DNA of 64,000 bases from Bretschneidera sinensis (Eukaryota; Streptophyta; Magnoliopsida; Brassicales; Akaniaceae): positions 52,487,501 through 52,551,500 of the forward strand of contig CM043697.1 in NCBI GenBank assembly GCA_023935145.1. Reading direction: 5' to 3'. Shown here piece by piece: positions 32,921 to 42,900 of the stretch. The notes under the pieces were generated by a model. That model saw only the letters and a program-made list of their open reading frames with translations. It did not search any database and had not been told where the DNA came from. The stretch's first letter is position 1. Every line of letters starts with the position of its first letter. The position numbers and the translations under genes are program-made.

Positions 32921-33646
32921 CATAGTTATCAATGGGACATCAACCAGATCAATGGAGAAGGTCAATGGGTCAATGGGTCAGGGATCCAACATTCAAACCA
33001 ATGAGTCAAGTGGTCTAACTGCATAAATAATTAAAAAATAAAGAATACATTATATAATCATTTTTAATCATCATAGTTAATTTTAATTGAAAGTTTAAAA
33101 TTTGGTGATCACTAATTTTCTAACAATTATTTTGAATTAATATACAAAATAAAAATATTTTAGAGCTTATTTATTAATTATTTCAATCTACCAAGATAAC
33201 AAAAATACAAATTATTGTTTATTATGTTAATAACAAAATAGTGTAAATAAAGAATAACAAAGTTCTAACATTTGGATTCTAATTAATTTACAATATTTTA
33301 TTTGATTAAGTAAAAAAAAAAAATTAATATGTTATGATTTAGTTCATTTTGAATATATTAATAAATATGAAGAGTTAGCAGGATGTTAAGTCACCTACCT
33401 TCCTAACATAGAAGCCCTAAATCAAACATTTTAATGCACTCAATAATTGATTTTTTTTTTTTTAGTAAAAAACCAAACCGGTTCGACTTTTAGGTCACTG
33501 GTTCATCGGTCAAACCGGTCGAACTGATTGGGTCAACCAGGTTTGACCAGTCTGATTGCAAAACTGGTCCGATTAAAGACCTGGACCGGTCTGAGGACAG
33601 GGTCACCAGTTGGAATGGCCGGTCTGGCCTGGATTTGATAACTATG
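32921..33646. mobile_element. MITE-like element with CATAGTTATCAA inverted ends
   Basis: CATAGTTATCAA at 32921-32932 and its exact complement at 33635-33646 bound about 726 bases. Inside, the right side is rich in GGTC/GACC and CCGGT words (33478-33630) and the middle is very A/T-rich. The flanks ACACTTGA and ACACTGAT look like an imperfect 8-base target duplication, which would suggest an hAT-type origin. There is no transposase. Confidence 0.6.
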
Positions 33647-34166
33647 ACACTGATCCAGCGGCCTAACAGTGTTAATGAGGGTTTTCCGGCAAAAAAAAGT
33701 GTTAATAAGAGTTTTCGAGTGTTATGACTTCCACTGCATAAAGGGGGAGAAAAACTTACAAGGGAGAAAAAAGAAGAAAAACCCTCTTAAGATCGGACTC
33801 ATATGCGCAAAAACTTGCTAACCTATCACCATTTCTAAACCCAATAGACCGTACATTTTGAGTTCAGACTCACTGACATACTCTGAAAAAACAAAACAGA
33901 GACCATGTCCTGCGGATGATCTGACTGCCTCAAAGTATTTTTATAACCATTCAAAAAAGAAAAGAAAGAAAGAGACCATACATTTTGAGCTCCAACTCAC
34001 TGACATGCTCAAAAAAACCAAAACAAAGACCATTTAAGTCCTGCAAATGATCTGACTAATTTCCAAGTGCATCGTTTTGTTTTTTTAGAATTTGAAAATG
34101 CAAGCGTATCTTCATCCAAACACTAACATCCTAATTAATCCCCCACCCTCAAAACCCCATCTTGAA
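33647..34166. other. Intergenic DNA
   Basis: No gene. A short internal duplication is visible (ACATTTTGAG...CACTGACAT...CTC phrases at about 33853-33890 and 33976-34012). Confidence 0.4.
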
Positions 34167-34994
34167 ATAATAAATGAGAAGGGGAAAAAACAAGGAACAA
34201 TTAAGACAAGGAAAATAAAGAGCAGTTACCAGTGGAGAGATCTTTCACCATTACTTATCCCCCTTCCCCTCATCCCCACACACATACACAACCATAAAAA
34301 AATGCAGGGATAACAAATGCAGTGTCATGCTATTGATTGTCAGGGTTCCAGAATGCAGTAACAAGGCAATAGTGCTGGTGGGAACTGTGGTACAGAGCAT
34401 AAATCTTAGCGGCAATTGTGACAGTGGCAAACGTCACAATAATGCACCTATTGGCAGCAGTGGCAGCAATGGTGATAACTACAATGGTTATCAAAATGGT
34501 GGTGAAGAAACTATGAAAGTTCAACAAAATTGAAGAATCTATGACTCTCATGCATTCACAGTTTTAAATCACAGTTGTGGGGCTTGCCACGGTGCAATAG
34601 AGATAATAAATGAGAAGGGGGAAAAACAAGGAACAATTAAGACAAGGAAAATACAGAACAGTTACCAGTGGAGCAATCTTTCACCATTACGTATCCCCCT
34701 TCCCCCCAAGCCCCACACACATACACAACCATAAAAAAATGCAGGATTAACAAATGCAGTGCCGTGCTATGAATTGTCAGGGTACCAGAACGCAGTAACA
34801 AGGCAATAGTGCTAGTGGGAACTGTGGTACAGAGCATAAATCTTAGCGGCAATTAGGACAGTGGCAAACGTCACAATAATGCACTTATTGGCAGCAGTGG
34901 CAGCAATGGTGATAACAACAATGGTTATCAAAATGGTGGTGAAGAAACTAGAAAGTTCAACAAAATTGAAGAATCTATGACTCTCATGCATTCA
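34167..34994 (+). repeat. 436-bp tandem repeat, two copies
   Basis: The unit beginning ATAATAAATGAG at 34167 repeats from 34603, about 93% identical by eye. The end of the second unit (AAATCACGGTTGTGGGG...) is displaced to 39755-39795 by the B1 insertion. Short frames in it are not conserved between the copies, so it is probably non-coding. Confidence 0.85.
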
Positions 34995-36017
34995 TGATGA
35001 GGGCACGACTAACAAATAGGAGGCAGATCCTATTCAAGTTCCAATTTGTCAAGTTACAAGAGCCGGAGCTAAACGGTTTATTCAAGTTCCAATTGGTCCA
35101 GTTATAACGGCCCGAGCTAAACGGTTCAAGAAAACTCTCAATTGACTTATTCAACATATTTGGGCTAAGAACCATCTTTGGGGGCCCAAGGATAATGCTA
35201 TACATGATCCACAAGGATGGGTTTCCATGATTCAAGGGAATTTCCACTTTGGAATTTCGGGAGGACCCAACGAACAGAATTAAAATGGTCATATCTTATT
35301 GCCCACAACTCCAAATGGGCTAAAACTTATTATGATGGAAAGATGACGTCTTGCCACTCAATTTTGACCTAAGAAAGTTTCAAAAAGGATATCGTTTGGG
35401 CCTGATATGATGGGCCGAAATCCAGTAGGCTGTTGCATCCGAATCTACGTTGGGCTTGCACCTTTTCTTAATTGTTTCCTTCTAAATTTAATTGTTGCAT
35501 TATAAGGCTTGCATGCCAAGTTAGGTACTTTCCTTATTTGAATTTTAGGTTACCAAAATTCTATTTAGGTTTATTTCCTATTTCGTAGTTTCCTATTCCT
35601 ACCAGAATTCTGTTTAGGTTTATTTCCTATTTTATAGTTTTCCTTTTTCTATTTGGTTACGAATTCTCATGTATTTAAATAGTCATTGGCTTTTGGAATA
35701 ACACAATTCAGATTTGATTCATACTTTTGGAGAGAAATTTCTCTTTGGTTCTTTTAGAACTTCTGAACTTATCGGAGTTTCCATGGCGTTCATCTTCGAT
35801 TTATCAATCAATCCTTCCATAATTGATTGTGGTGTCTTCATTATACCAAGGTTCTTGCTTCGATATAAGCAACGGGTCGCGGTCTCAGTCTTCATTATAC
35901 CAAAGTTCTTGCTTCAATATAAGCAACGGGTCGTGATCTCACATAAATCTGCTTCTAGACGACCTTGGAGGTCTTCTTGATCCATAAATTTCTTAGTTCT
36001 TAGTGTAGATCATATCA
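34995..36017 (+). repeat. B1 5' LTR
   Basis: TGATGAGG...GATCATATCA, 1023 bp. The pol tail-coding part is at 35005-35215, the shared module in inverted orientation at 35251-35462, TATTTAAATAG at 35672-35682, and a 54-bp tandem repeat at 35836-35943. Confidence 0.95.
35836..35943 (+). repeat. 54-bp tandem repeat in the B1 5' LTR
   Basis: CTTCATTATACCAAGG...GGTC units occur twice here, once in the 3' LTR of the same element, and twice in the B LTRs at 43.8 and 47.8 kb. Confidence 0.9.
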
Positions 36018-36019
36018 GT

Positions 36020-36031
36020 TGGTATCAGAGC
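36020..36031 (+). other. B1 primer-binding site (tRNA-Met)
   Basis: TGGTATCAGAGC lies two bases after the LTR. Confidence 0.9.
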
Positions 36032-36433
36032 CTTCTAGTTGCAGGTTTGCTTATCTTTTGTTTTGATTCATAAAAATAAAAAATAAAAAAAAATAGTGAA
36101 AAAAAACGAAATTGGAAAAAAAAAAAAGAATAAATTTCCAGTTTAGAAAAAAAAAAAGTGAAAAAAAAAAGAAAAGTGTGTAATATTTAGATTCAATCCT
36201 TTCAATCCTTATTTCTGAATTTTTTTGTGATTTATTGGTGAATTGTTGCTGGAAACTTTGATACTTGTTCGGTTAGTTTGATAAGAACCTATAGAGGATT
36301 ATTACGAGTGGAAAAAGGCAAGAGTGGTGAGCACATAAGAGGGGAAAAGTCAATCTGATTTTTTGCGTGAAAAACACGAGTGAAATTGAGTGACTCATTC
36401 TTTTAGTGAAACACGTGAGGGAGTGTGTGATGT

Positions 36434-36461
36434 CTTTTTTTTTCTAACGTTATTTTTGCAG
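36434..36461 (+). other. Splice-acceptor-like sequence before B1 gag
   Basis: A T-run, TTCTAAC branch-like word and TTTTTGCAG end five bases before the gag ATG. The same arrangement is kept in B3 (minus, near 51647-51675) and in family C (55022-55040). Confidence 0.5.
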
Positions 36462-36466
36462 CAAAC

Positions 36467-38209
36467 ATGTCAGACGACAAGAACAAAAATAATTCCGGAG
36501 ATACATCGAAAGATGGTGATCCGAAGTTGCTCATGGAGGCTTTAATGGGTGAGATGAGAAGAGTATTGCGAACGGAGATGGAACAGGTTCATGAACGGAT
36601 TGATCGGGTAGAGAATGCACGTGTGGGGCAGCAACAAAACGCTCCTAATGTGCGTAGGAGGGAGAGAGTTCAACCTAGGGGAGAGAGAGTTGAAGATAAA
36701 GAGTATTATGGGAATGGATTTGATGAAGAAGATAATCGAGAATCAGTTGTTAGCCATAGGAGATTTGGTGGTCGAGGTAGAGAAGCTAGGAATCGGGAAG
36801 ACAATAACTTGGGTAGTATTAAGATGAAGATTCCATCGTTTCAAGGCAAAAATGATCATGAAGCTTACCTTGAGTGGGAGAAGAAGATAGAATTAGTGTT
36901 TGATTGTCATAATTATTCCGAGCTTAAAAAGGTTAAACTTGCGGCCATTGAATTTTTTGACTATGCGATTGTTTGGTGGGATCAGCTAGTGTTAAATAGG
37001 AGGAGAAATAAAGAGCGTCCAATAGAGACTTGGGAGGAGATGAAAACCGTGATGAGGAAACGGTTTGTTCCAAGCCATTACTACCGTGAGTTATACCAAA
37101 AATTGCAAAGTCTTACACAAGGTAATCGGAGTGTGGAGAATTATTATAAAGAGATGGAAGTAGCTATGATTCGAGCAAATGTAGAGGAGGATCGAGAGGC
37201 TACTATGGCTAGGTTCTTGGCTGGTTTGAACCTGGAAATTGCTAATTCGGTGGAGTTGCATCATTATGTGGAATTGGAAGATATGGTGCACATGGCTGTC
37301 AAAATTGAGAACCAACTCAAGAGAAGGGGCAGCAATACACGACAAAACCCTAACTCGGGTTCATCTTGGAGGCCGAATTTTGTGAAGCAAGCCACGGCCA
37401 AGCCCAAAACCGAGCAAAAGCAAGAAAATACTAGCCATGGAAATCAAGGTAAAACTGACTCTTCTACCACTAGAAATCATGATATTAAGTGTTTTAAATG
37501 CCAAGGCAGGGGTCACATAGCAAGCCAATGTCCGAACAAAAGAGTTATGGTATTGCGAGATAATGGTGAAATTGAAACCGAGGGCGAAGAAGATACCGAA
37601 TCTATGCCACCATTAGAGGATGCGAGTGATGAGGAATACGCTTCCCAAGGAGAATTGTTGGTTGCAAGGAGAGCTCTAAGTGTGCAAATCAAAGAAGATG
37701 ACAAAGTGCAACGAGAAAACATCTTCCATACTAGATGCCACGTGCAAAACAAGGTATGTAGTATGATTATTGATGGAGGTAGTTGTACTAACGTTGCTAG
37801 CATTACAATGGTTGAGAAATTAGGGCTGCCAACGATTAAACATCCTCGGCCTTACAAGTTACAATGGCTCAATAATAGTGGTAAATTGAGGGTGAATAAA
37901 CAGGTGTTAGTTTCCTTTCATATTGGAAAATATGAAGATGAAGTTTTGTGTGATGTAGTTCCGATGCAAGCTGGACACTTGTTACTAAGCCGGCTATGGC
38001 AATTCGATCGGCGTGTTAAGCATAATGGCTTCACCAACAAATATTCATTTGTTAAAAATCAAAGAACAATCACTCTAGTTCCTTTGACACCAAAGCAGGT
38101 TTATGAAGATCAAATGAGGTTACAAAAAGAGAGTGAGCAAACGAAAAAGAGTGAGAAAAAGAGAACGACTGAAAACCAGAAAGAAAATGAGAGAGGTCAA
38201 AAAAATTGA
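36467..38209 (+). CDS. B1 gag-protease (580 residues)
   Basis: Starts [12 protein letters not shown]. The N-terminal region is acidic and polar ([20 protein letters not shown] looks helical). The Gag core follows ([20 protein letters not shown], about 122-140; [11 protein letters not shown], about 168-178), then a CCHC knuckle ([14 protein letters not shown], about 343-356) and an aspartic protease ([12 protein letters not shown], about 434). Gag would form virus-like particles in the cytoplasm and the protease would mature them. The frame ends after the protease because of a small deletion near 38185 that shifts it relative to the following pol remnant. Compared with B3, B1 keeps a roughly 28-residue N-terminal segment that B3 lacks. 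Confidence 0.9.
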   Translation: MSDDKNKNNSGDTSKDGDPKLLMEALMGEMRRVLRTEMEQVHERIDRVENARVGQQQNAPNVRRRERVQPRGERVEDKEYYGNGFDEEDNRESVVSHRRFGGRGREARNREDNNLGSIKMKIPSFQGKNDHEAYLEWEKKIELVFDCHNYSELKKVKLAAIEFFDYAIVWWDQLVLNRRRNKERPIETWEEMKTVMRKRFVPSHYYRELYQKLQSLTQGNRSVENYYKEMEVAMIRANVEEDREATMARFLAGLNLEIANSVELHHYVELEDMVHMAVKIENQLKRRGSNTRQNPNSGSSWRPNFVKQATAKPKTEQKQENTSHGNQGKTDSSTTRNHDIKCFKCQGRGHIASQCPNKRVMVLRDNGEIETEGEEDTESMPPLEDASDEEYASQGELLVARRALSVQIKEDDKVQRENIFHTRCHVQNKVCSMIIDGGSCTNVASITMVEKLGLPTIKHPRPYKLQWLNNSGKLRVNKQVLVSFHIGKYEDEVLCDVVPMQAGHLLLSRLWQFDRRVKHNGFTNKYSFVKNQRTITLVPLTPKQVYEDQMRLQKESEQTKKSEKKRTTENQKENERGQKN

Positions 38210-38999
38210 GATAGAAAATAAGAGAGCTAATTCGGCCATTGAGAGAAAAACAAATTTCTATGCAAGAACGAGTGAAATAAAAAGAACGATGATTTTAAAT
38301 CAACCAATGATTGCACTTTTGTACAAAGAGGCGTTAAACACTAACCAATTTGACTCATCTTTGCCTAGTTCTATTGTTTCTCTTTTACAGGAGTTTTATG
38401 ATATCTTTCCCGAGGAGATTCCACATGGCTTACCATGGCCAAGTCCCACGAGTGTAGGTCAAGTTCATAATTTTCATGGATTTGCTAGTTTTTGCAAGAG
38501 GTTCATGAAAGACTTTAGCAGTATTGCCGCACCGCTTAGCTAAGTCATCAAGAAGATCGTTGAATTCAAATGGGGAGACGAGCAAGAGAAGGGGTTCCAA
38601 TTGATCGAAGAAAAATTAACTAATGCTCATTTTCAAGTCCTTGAGCACATCAATAACAAAGCATACAAAATGGATTTACCAAGTGAGTACAATGGTAATA
38701 CCACTTTCAATGTTTCTGATTTATGCCCTTTTGATGTAGGTGATGATTTGAGGACAAAAACTTTTCAAGAGGAGGGGAATGATGAGGGCCCGACTAACAA
38801 ATGGGAGGCAGATCCTATTCAAGTTCCAATTGGTCAAGTTACAAGAGCCCGAGCTAAACGGTTTATTCAAGTTCCAATTGGTCCAGTTATAAGGGCCCGA
38901 GCTAAACGGTTCAAGAAAACTCTCAATTGGTTTATTCAGCATATTTGGGCTAAGAACCATCTTTGGGAGCCCAAGGATAATGCTATACATGATCCATAA
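38186..38999 (+). pseudogene. B1 truncated pol remnant
   Basis: After the frameshift the reading is ...QPMIALLYKEALN...DIFPEEIPHGLP joined directly to [19 protein letters not shown]. The whole RT palm with YFDD is absent. It then runs to a stop at 38541-38543 and on through [21 protein letters not shown] joined to HFQVLEHINNKAYKMDLP, so RNase H and integrase are absent. The tail (FNVSDLCPFDVGDD...) enters the 3' LTR at 38780 and ends DNAIHDP at 38999. The LTR-encoded tail has a duplicated basic motif (QVPIGxVxRARAKRF twice). Confidence 0.9.
38767..38779 (+). other. B1 polypurine tract
   Basis: AAGAGGAGGGGAA abuts the 3' LTR. Confidence 0.85.
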
Positions 39000-39744
39000 G
39001 AATGGGTTTCATTCAAGGGAATTTCCAGTTTGGAATTTCGGGAGGACCCAACGAACAGAATTAAAATGGTCATATCTTCTTGCCCACAACTCCAAATGGG
39101 CTGAAACTTATTAGGATGGAAAGATGACGTCTTGCCACTCAATTTTGACCTAAGAAAGTTTCAAAAAGGATATCGTTTGGGCCTGGTATGATGGGCCGAA
39201 ATCCAGTAGGCTGTTGCATCCGAATCTACGTTGGGCTTGCACCTTTTCTTAATTGTTTCCTTCTAAATTTAATTGTTGCATTATAAGGCTTGCATGCCAA
39301 GTTAGGTACTTTCCTTATTTGAATTTTAGGTTACCAAAATTCTATTTAGGTTTATTTCCTATTTCGTAGTTTCCTATTCCTACCAGAATTCTGTTTAGGT
39401 TTATTTCCTATTTTTTAGTTTTCCTTTTTCTATTTGGTTACGAATTCTCATGTATTTAAATAGCCATTGGCTTTTGGAATAATACATTTCAGATTTGATT
39501 CATACTTTCGGAGAGAAATTTCTCTTTGGTTCTTTTAGAACTTCTGAACTTATCGGAGTTTCCGTGGCGTTCATCTTCGATTTATCATTCAATCCTTCCA
39601 TAATTGATTGTGGTATCTTCATTATACCAAGGTTCTTGCTTCGATATAAGCAACGGGTCGCGGTCTCACATAAATCTGCTTCTAGACGATCTTGGAGGTC
39701 TTCTTGATCCATAAATTTCTTAGTTCTTGGCGTGGATCATATCA
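38780..39744 (+). repeat. B1 3' LTR
   Basis: 965 bp. Lacks one 54-bp repeat copy compared with the 5' LTR; otherwise very similar. Confidence 0.95.
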
Positions 39745-39749
39745 ATTCA

Positions 39750-41472
39750 ATGTTTCAAATCACGGTTGTGGGGCTCGTCACGGTGCAATAGAGATGTTGT
39801 AGAGGTTATGTATTTGCAAACTTTGATGTCATATTCTCATTTTATAACATTTTTTATATACATTTGGCCTAAAAAGTATATTGAAGCCATTAATTTTAAG
39901 GAGCATCACACACACACACTTATACATTTACATATAATAATAAATAATAATGACAAAAATAATAAATTTATTTCACCCATTTTTATATAGAACCATACTT
40001 ATTAGTTTATAACACTTAAACTTGTTGTAAGCTACAAGAGAAACTAGTATTGAATTATTTTATACATAGAAGTACTGCAAAAAATAATAGTAATGATAAT
40101 ATTCATCATTTTAAATATGACTGACATTAGAGAAAGTAATAACGGAAAAATAGTAAAAAGGCATCAATATTCAAAGAAATATATTCACAAAAATAATGAC
40201 CGACAAAAAGTTTAACTACACTTAAACTAATCACACAAAATTTCTTAGCAATAGAGATAAATTTGGAAATTATTAAAGCTTTAATTGCACTACCTTTCAA
40301 ACTAAACAAGAGTGTGATGATATTTCTCAAAAATTCTGGGCCAAGCTTCAATATCTCAAGGAGCAAAAACAAAACTTAAAGTTGGCAGCAGTGGTAGTAC
40401 GTGACTATATCAGGGAAAGTATCCATGAACACACTAGCTTCTTCTTAACGTGGAGCTTGATTTTCATGCTTCGCCATAAATTGATAATGCAAAAGTTTCA
40501 GCATCGCATATACCTTATCCATTAATTTAGTTGAGAGATTAATCCGACTGCAACTTTTAAAGGAAAAACCTTAGTTTGTTGGTCCCATGAACTCGAAACA
40601 TGAAACCTTGACCCGTTAATCCCATAACTTGGTTGCATAACGACCAGTATCACACATTATCAACCTATAACAGGTCACTGTGCCGTGATAACGGCTGTTA
40701 TGCTCAGTAAGTTTAAGTTGAATTCGGGCTGTCGCAAGTGAAAAACCCCTAAAAACCCATTTGATACGCAGCGTCTAAAGGCAGCTTTTTAAAACTATGA
40801 ATTGCATTATCAGCGCTAGTACTGCTTTATCAGCCATATCACACCTTAGTAAAGATGAAACATGATAGTGGTTACTAATAATAAGCTGCTAACTGGCAGC
40901 AAAACAAATAGTCATATTAACAACAACATTACTTGCAGAAAACTATGATTATTAGATATCAGTTTCAACATGATCAATCAAACTTAAGCATACCAAACGA
41001 CTTGTTTGCTCTCCATGTAGAATGCATACATGATTTCTACTAAAAGTTGTAGGTGAAGCATACTTTAGTGGTACTTTCAGTCAGAAAATAAAAAGAACAG
41101 ACAACCAGTAGGACACAAATGAATTTTGAAGTTAAACCTTAAAAAAGAATAAACAATAGGCAATAGCATATATAGGACACAACTGGGAGCAATGCTTGAA
41201 TAACAGAAAAAAAGGCAAAAAATGGGAAGTTGACGTAACCAAATATGCCTATAAATTTTGGCAAGAGTTGAAAATATCAATTGTTTGTCAAACAAAAGTT
41301 CTCAATTCCAAAAGAAATGTACCTCTACAAAATCCTATCCGGTGGCAAGTTCATATAAGCCCCATTCACCCAGTTCAGCAAACACATCTATCATTACTAT
41401 CTAATAACAACATTCATCAACTCTATTTCTCATGCAAGCAATAATCGAAGAGTAAAGTTTAATCAAACATAC
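39750..41472. other. Intergenic DNA
   Basis: 39755-39795 completes the second unit of the 436-bp repeat. The rest is AT-rich with no supported gene. It lies downstream (minus strand) of the Cys-rich gene, so the right part may be its 3' UTR or intron. Confidence 0.4.
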
Positions 41473-41508
41473 CTCTGTATCTCCCATCTTCAACTGCACC
41501 GATTATCT
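41473..41508 (-). other. Possible 3' UTR exon of the Cys-rich gene
   Basis: On the minus strand a T-rich tract ending CAAG (acceptor) precedes about 36 bases, then GGTATGTTTG (good donor). An upstream donor-like GAGGTACTG lies between the stop codon and this exon. Predicted from splice words only. Confidence 0.25.
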
Positions 41509-41687
41509 CTTGAAAAAAAAGCCCAAAGATCTCACATTCATTGATTCTCAATCCCTAATCAGCATTTCTTTTCCTCCAAAGGAAACAAAATATACATATA
41601 TCCAAAATTCCATATCACATGACCCCAAATTTGAAAAATTTATACCCAAAATTCAGTACCTCATATTCAAAACAACCTTCTCTCTCT

Positions 41688-42329
41688 TCAAATCCTTTCA
41701 CTGGAAAATAAGGATTCATAGTTAGTATCAGATCCCAGTAACTCACATGCCCTATAATTCGTCACCCCAATTTGACATTTCTCCATAACCCGCGAACCCA
41801 ACTGACCCAATCCAACCAAATCTCTCCACATACTTCTCTCCGGCATCGACACCAAATAAACAAACCTCTCAACAACCTTTCTACCGACTCCCCTATCACA
41901 CATCGCAATTCTCACGTCCATGAACGGTCTCGAACACTTGTCTTTGGCAAGCCCAACACACTTCTCTTTTGCGGCATACAAGCAGCCCTCCATTTCCCCC
42001 TCCTCGCACCTCTCTCTATACTTCAAGTCCGTAGCATTCGAACCAATCAGGGCTCGCCACCAGGGGGGCTTACACTTGTTGGATGCACTGATGGCGCACC
42101 CGATCCTGGCCCCGCCCTCGCATTGTTCCGTGATTTGTGACTCGCAACGTCTGAATGCTGCGGCCCAGGATTCGGGGGTTTTGAATGCGAGGACGTAGGG
42201 ACCCGATCCCGGGTCGTTTAGCGGGCCGGCGGGGATGGGGCACCGGAGTAAGGGGATCGGGCGGTCGAATTTGACGGTTGTTGAAGATGCTGAGTATTCG
42301 TCATGATTCTCCGGTGAAGAGATGACCAT
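41688..42329 (-). CDS. Conserved plant-type protein of unknown function with two C-x7 cysteine arrays
   Basis: 213 residues from the ATG at 42329 (MVISSPENHDEYSASS). Another in-frame ATG at 42422 would add a basic, low-complexity leader and I consider it less likely. The sequence is reminiscent of a conserved, uncharacterised plant family, but I cannot name it. After an N-terminal DRPIPLLRCPIPAGP region come cysteines at 62, 70, 78 and 86 and again at 108, 116, 124 and 132, each exactly eight residues apart, separated by a linker with PPWWRALIG. Further cysteines are at 30, 144, 185 and 195. No signal peptide or membrane helix is obvious. GC content is high for this window. A family B solo LTR lies about 570 bp upstream. 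Metal binding or a disulfide-stabilised helical hairpin is possible; neither is shown. Confidence 0.75.
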   Translation of the reverse strand: MVISSPENHDEYSASSTTVKFDRPIPLLRCPIPAGPLNDPGSGPYVLAFKTPESWAAAFRRCESQITEQCEGGARIGCAISASNKCKPPWWRALIGSNATDLKYRERCEEGEMEGCLYAAKEKCVGLAKDKCSRPFMDVRIAMCDRGVGRKVVERFVYLVSMPERSMWRDLVGLGQLGSRVMEKCQIGVTNYRACELLGSDTNYESLFSSERI

Positions 42330-42895
42330 TTTTTTCCTTTTTTTAGGTTTTTTTTTAAAGATGTTTTCTGGTTTTAGAGGAGGGGTTTGTGTGGGGTCGG
42401 TTGAGGGGAATGAAGGAGACAAGAATCATCTACTAGTCGTCATGGGGTCTCTCAAGGAGAAAATGAAGGAGCAGTGGGTGATGGATGAGCGTCATTGTAT
42501 TAGCGGTCACACCTCTGCAATGCATCCTCTTACAAATTTATACTCCGTAGTAATAAAATTATTCTACTTATAAAATAAATTAGTTAATATCGTGAAGAAA
42601 AAAATATTTGATATGAATGAATAAATAAATAATTTTAATAAAAAATAAGTTTTAATATTTTAATTATTCAATATAACATGTGCATATAAGTGCAAATTTT
42701 AAAAAAACGAATTTGAAATTCAAAAGGCATAAAATAATAAAAGAAAAATTAATATCTTTTTTTAAATAAAAAAATCTAAGAAACAAAAAACTATTTTTAT
42801 AGTTAGAATTAAGAAAAATGAAAATAAAATCAAACCATTGAAATTCAATATGGTAAAAATAATATTTTTTTTATAAAAAAACCTAAATTTATGAT
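42330..42895 (-). promoter_or_regulatory. Presumed upstream region of the Cys-rich gene
   Basis: Between the gene's ATG and the solo LTR. The first 200 bases are moderately GC-rich leader-like sequence; the remainder (42550-42895) is very A/T-rich. No clear TATA box was singled out. Confidence 0.35.
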
Positions 42896-42900
42896 GAAAG

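Larger units (their letters stand above)
34995..39744 (+). mobile_element. Family B Ty3/gypsy copy B1, non-autonomous (pol deleted)
   Basis: A complete 4750-bp insertion with ATTCA duplications (34990-34994 and 39745-39749). LTRs are 1023 and 965 bp, with Met-type primer site, purine tract, a full gag-protease frame and only fragments of pol. RT core, RNase H catalytic part and integrase are missing through two internal deletions shared with other copies in the window. Confidence 0.95.

Noticed and set aside
41772..42198. Plus-strand frames of 92 and 122 codons
   Set aside because: Antisense shadows of the Cys-rich gene; the periodic Cys pattern and family resemblance are on the minus strand.
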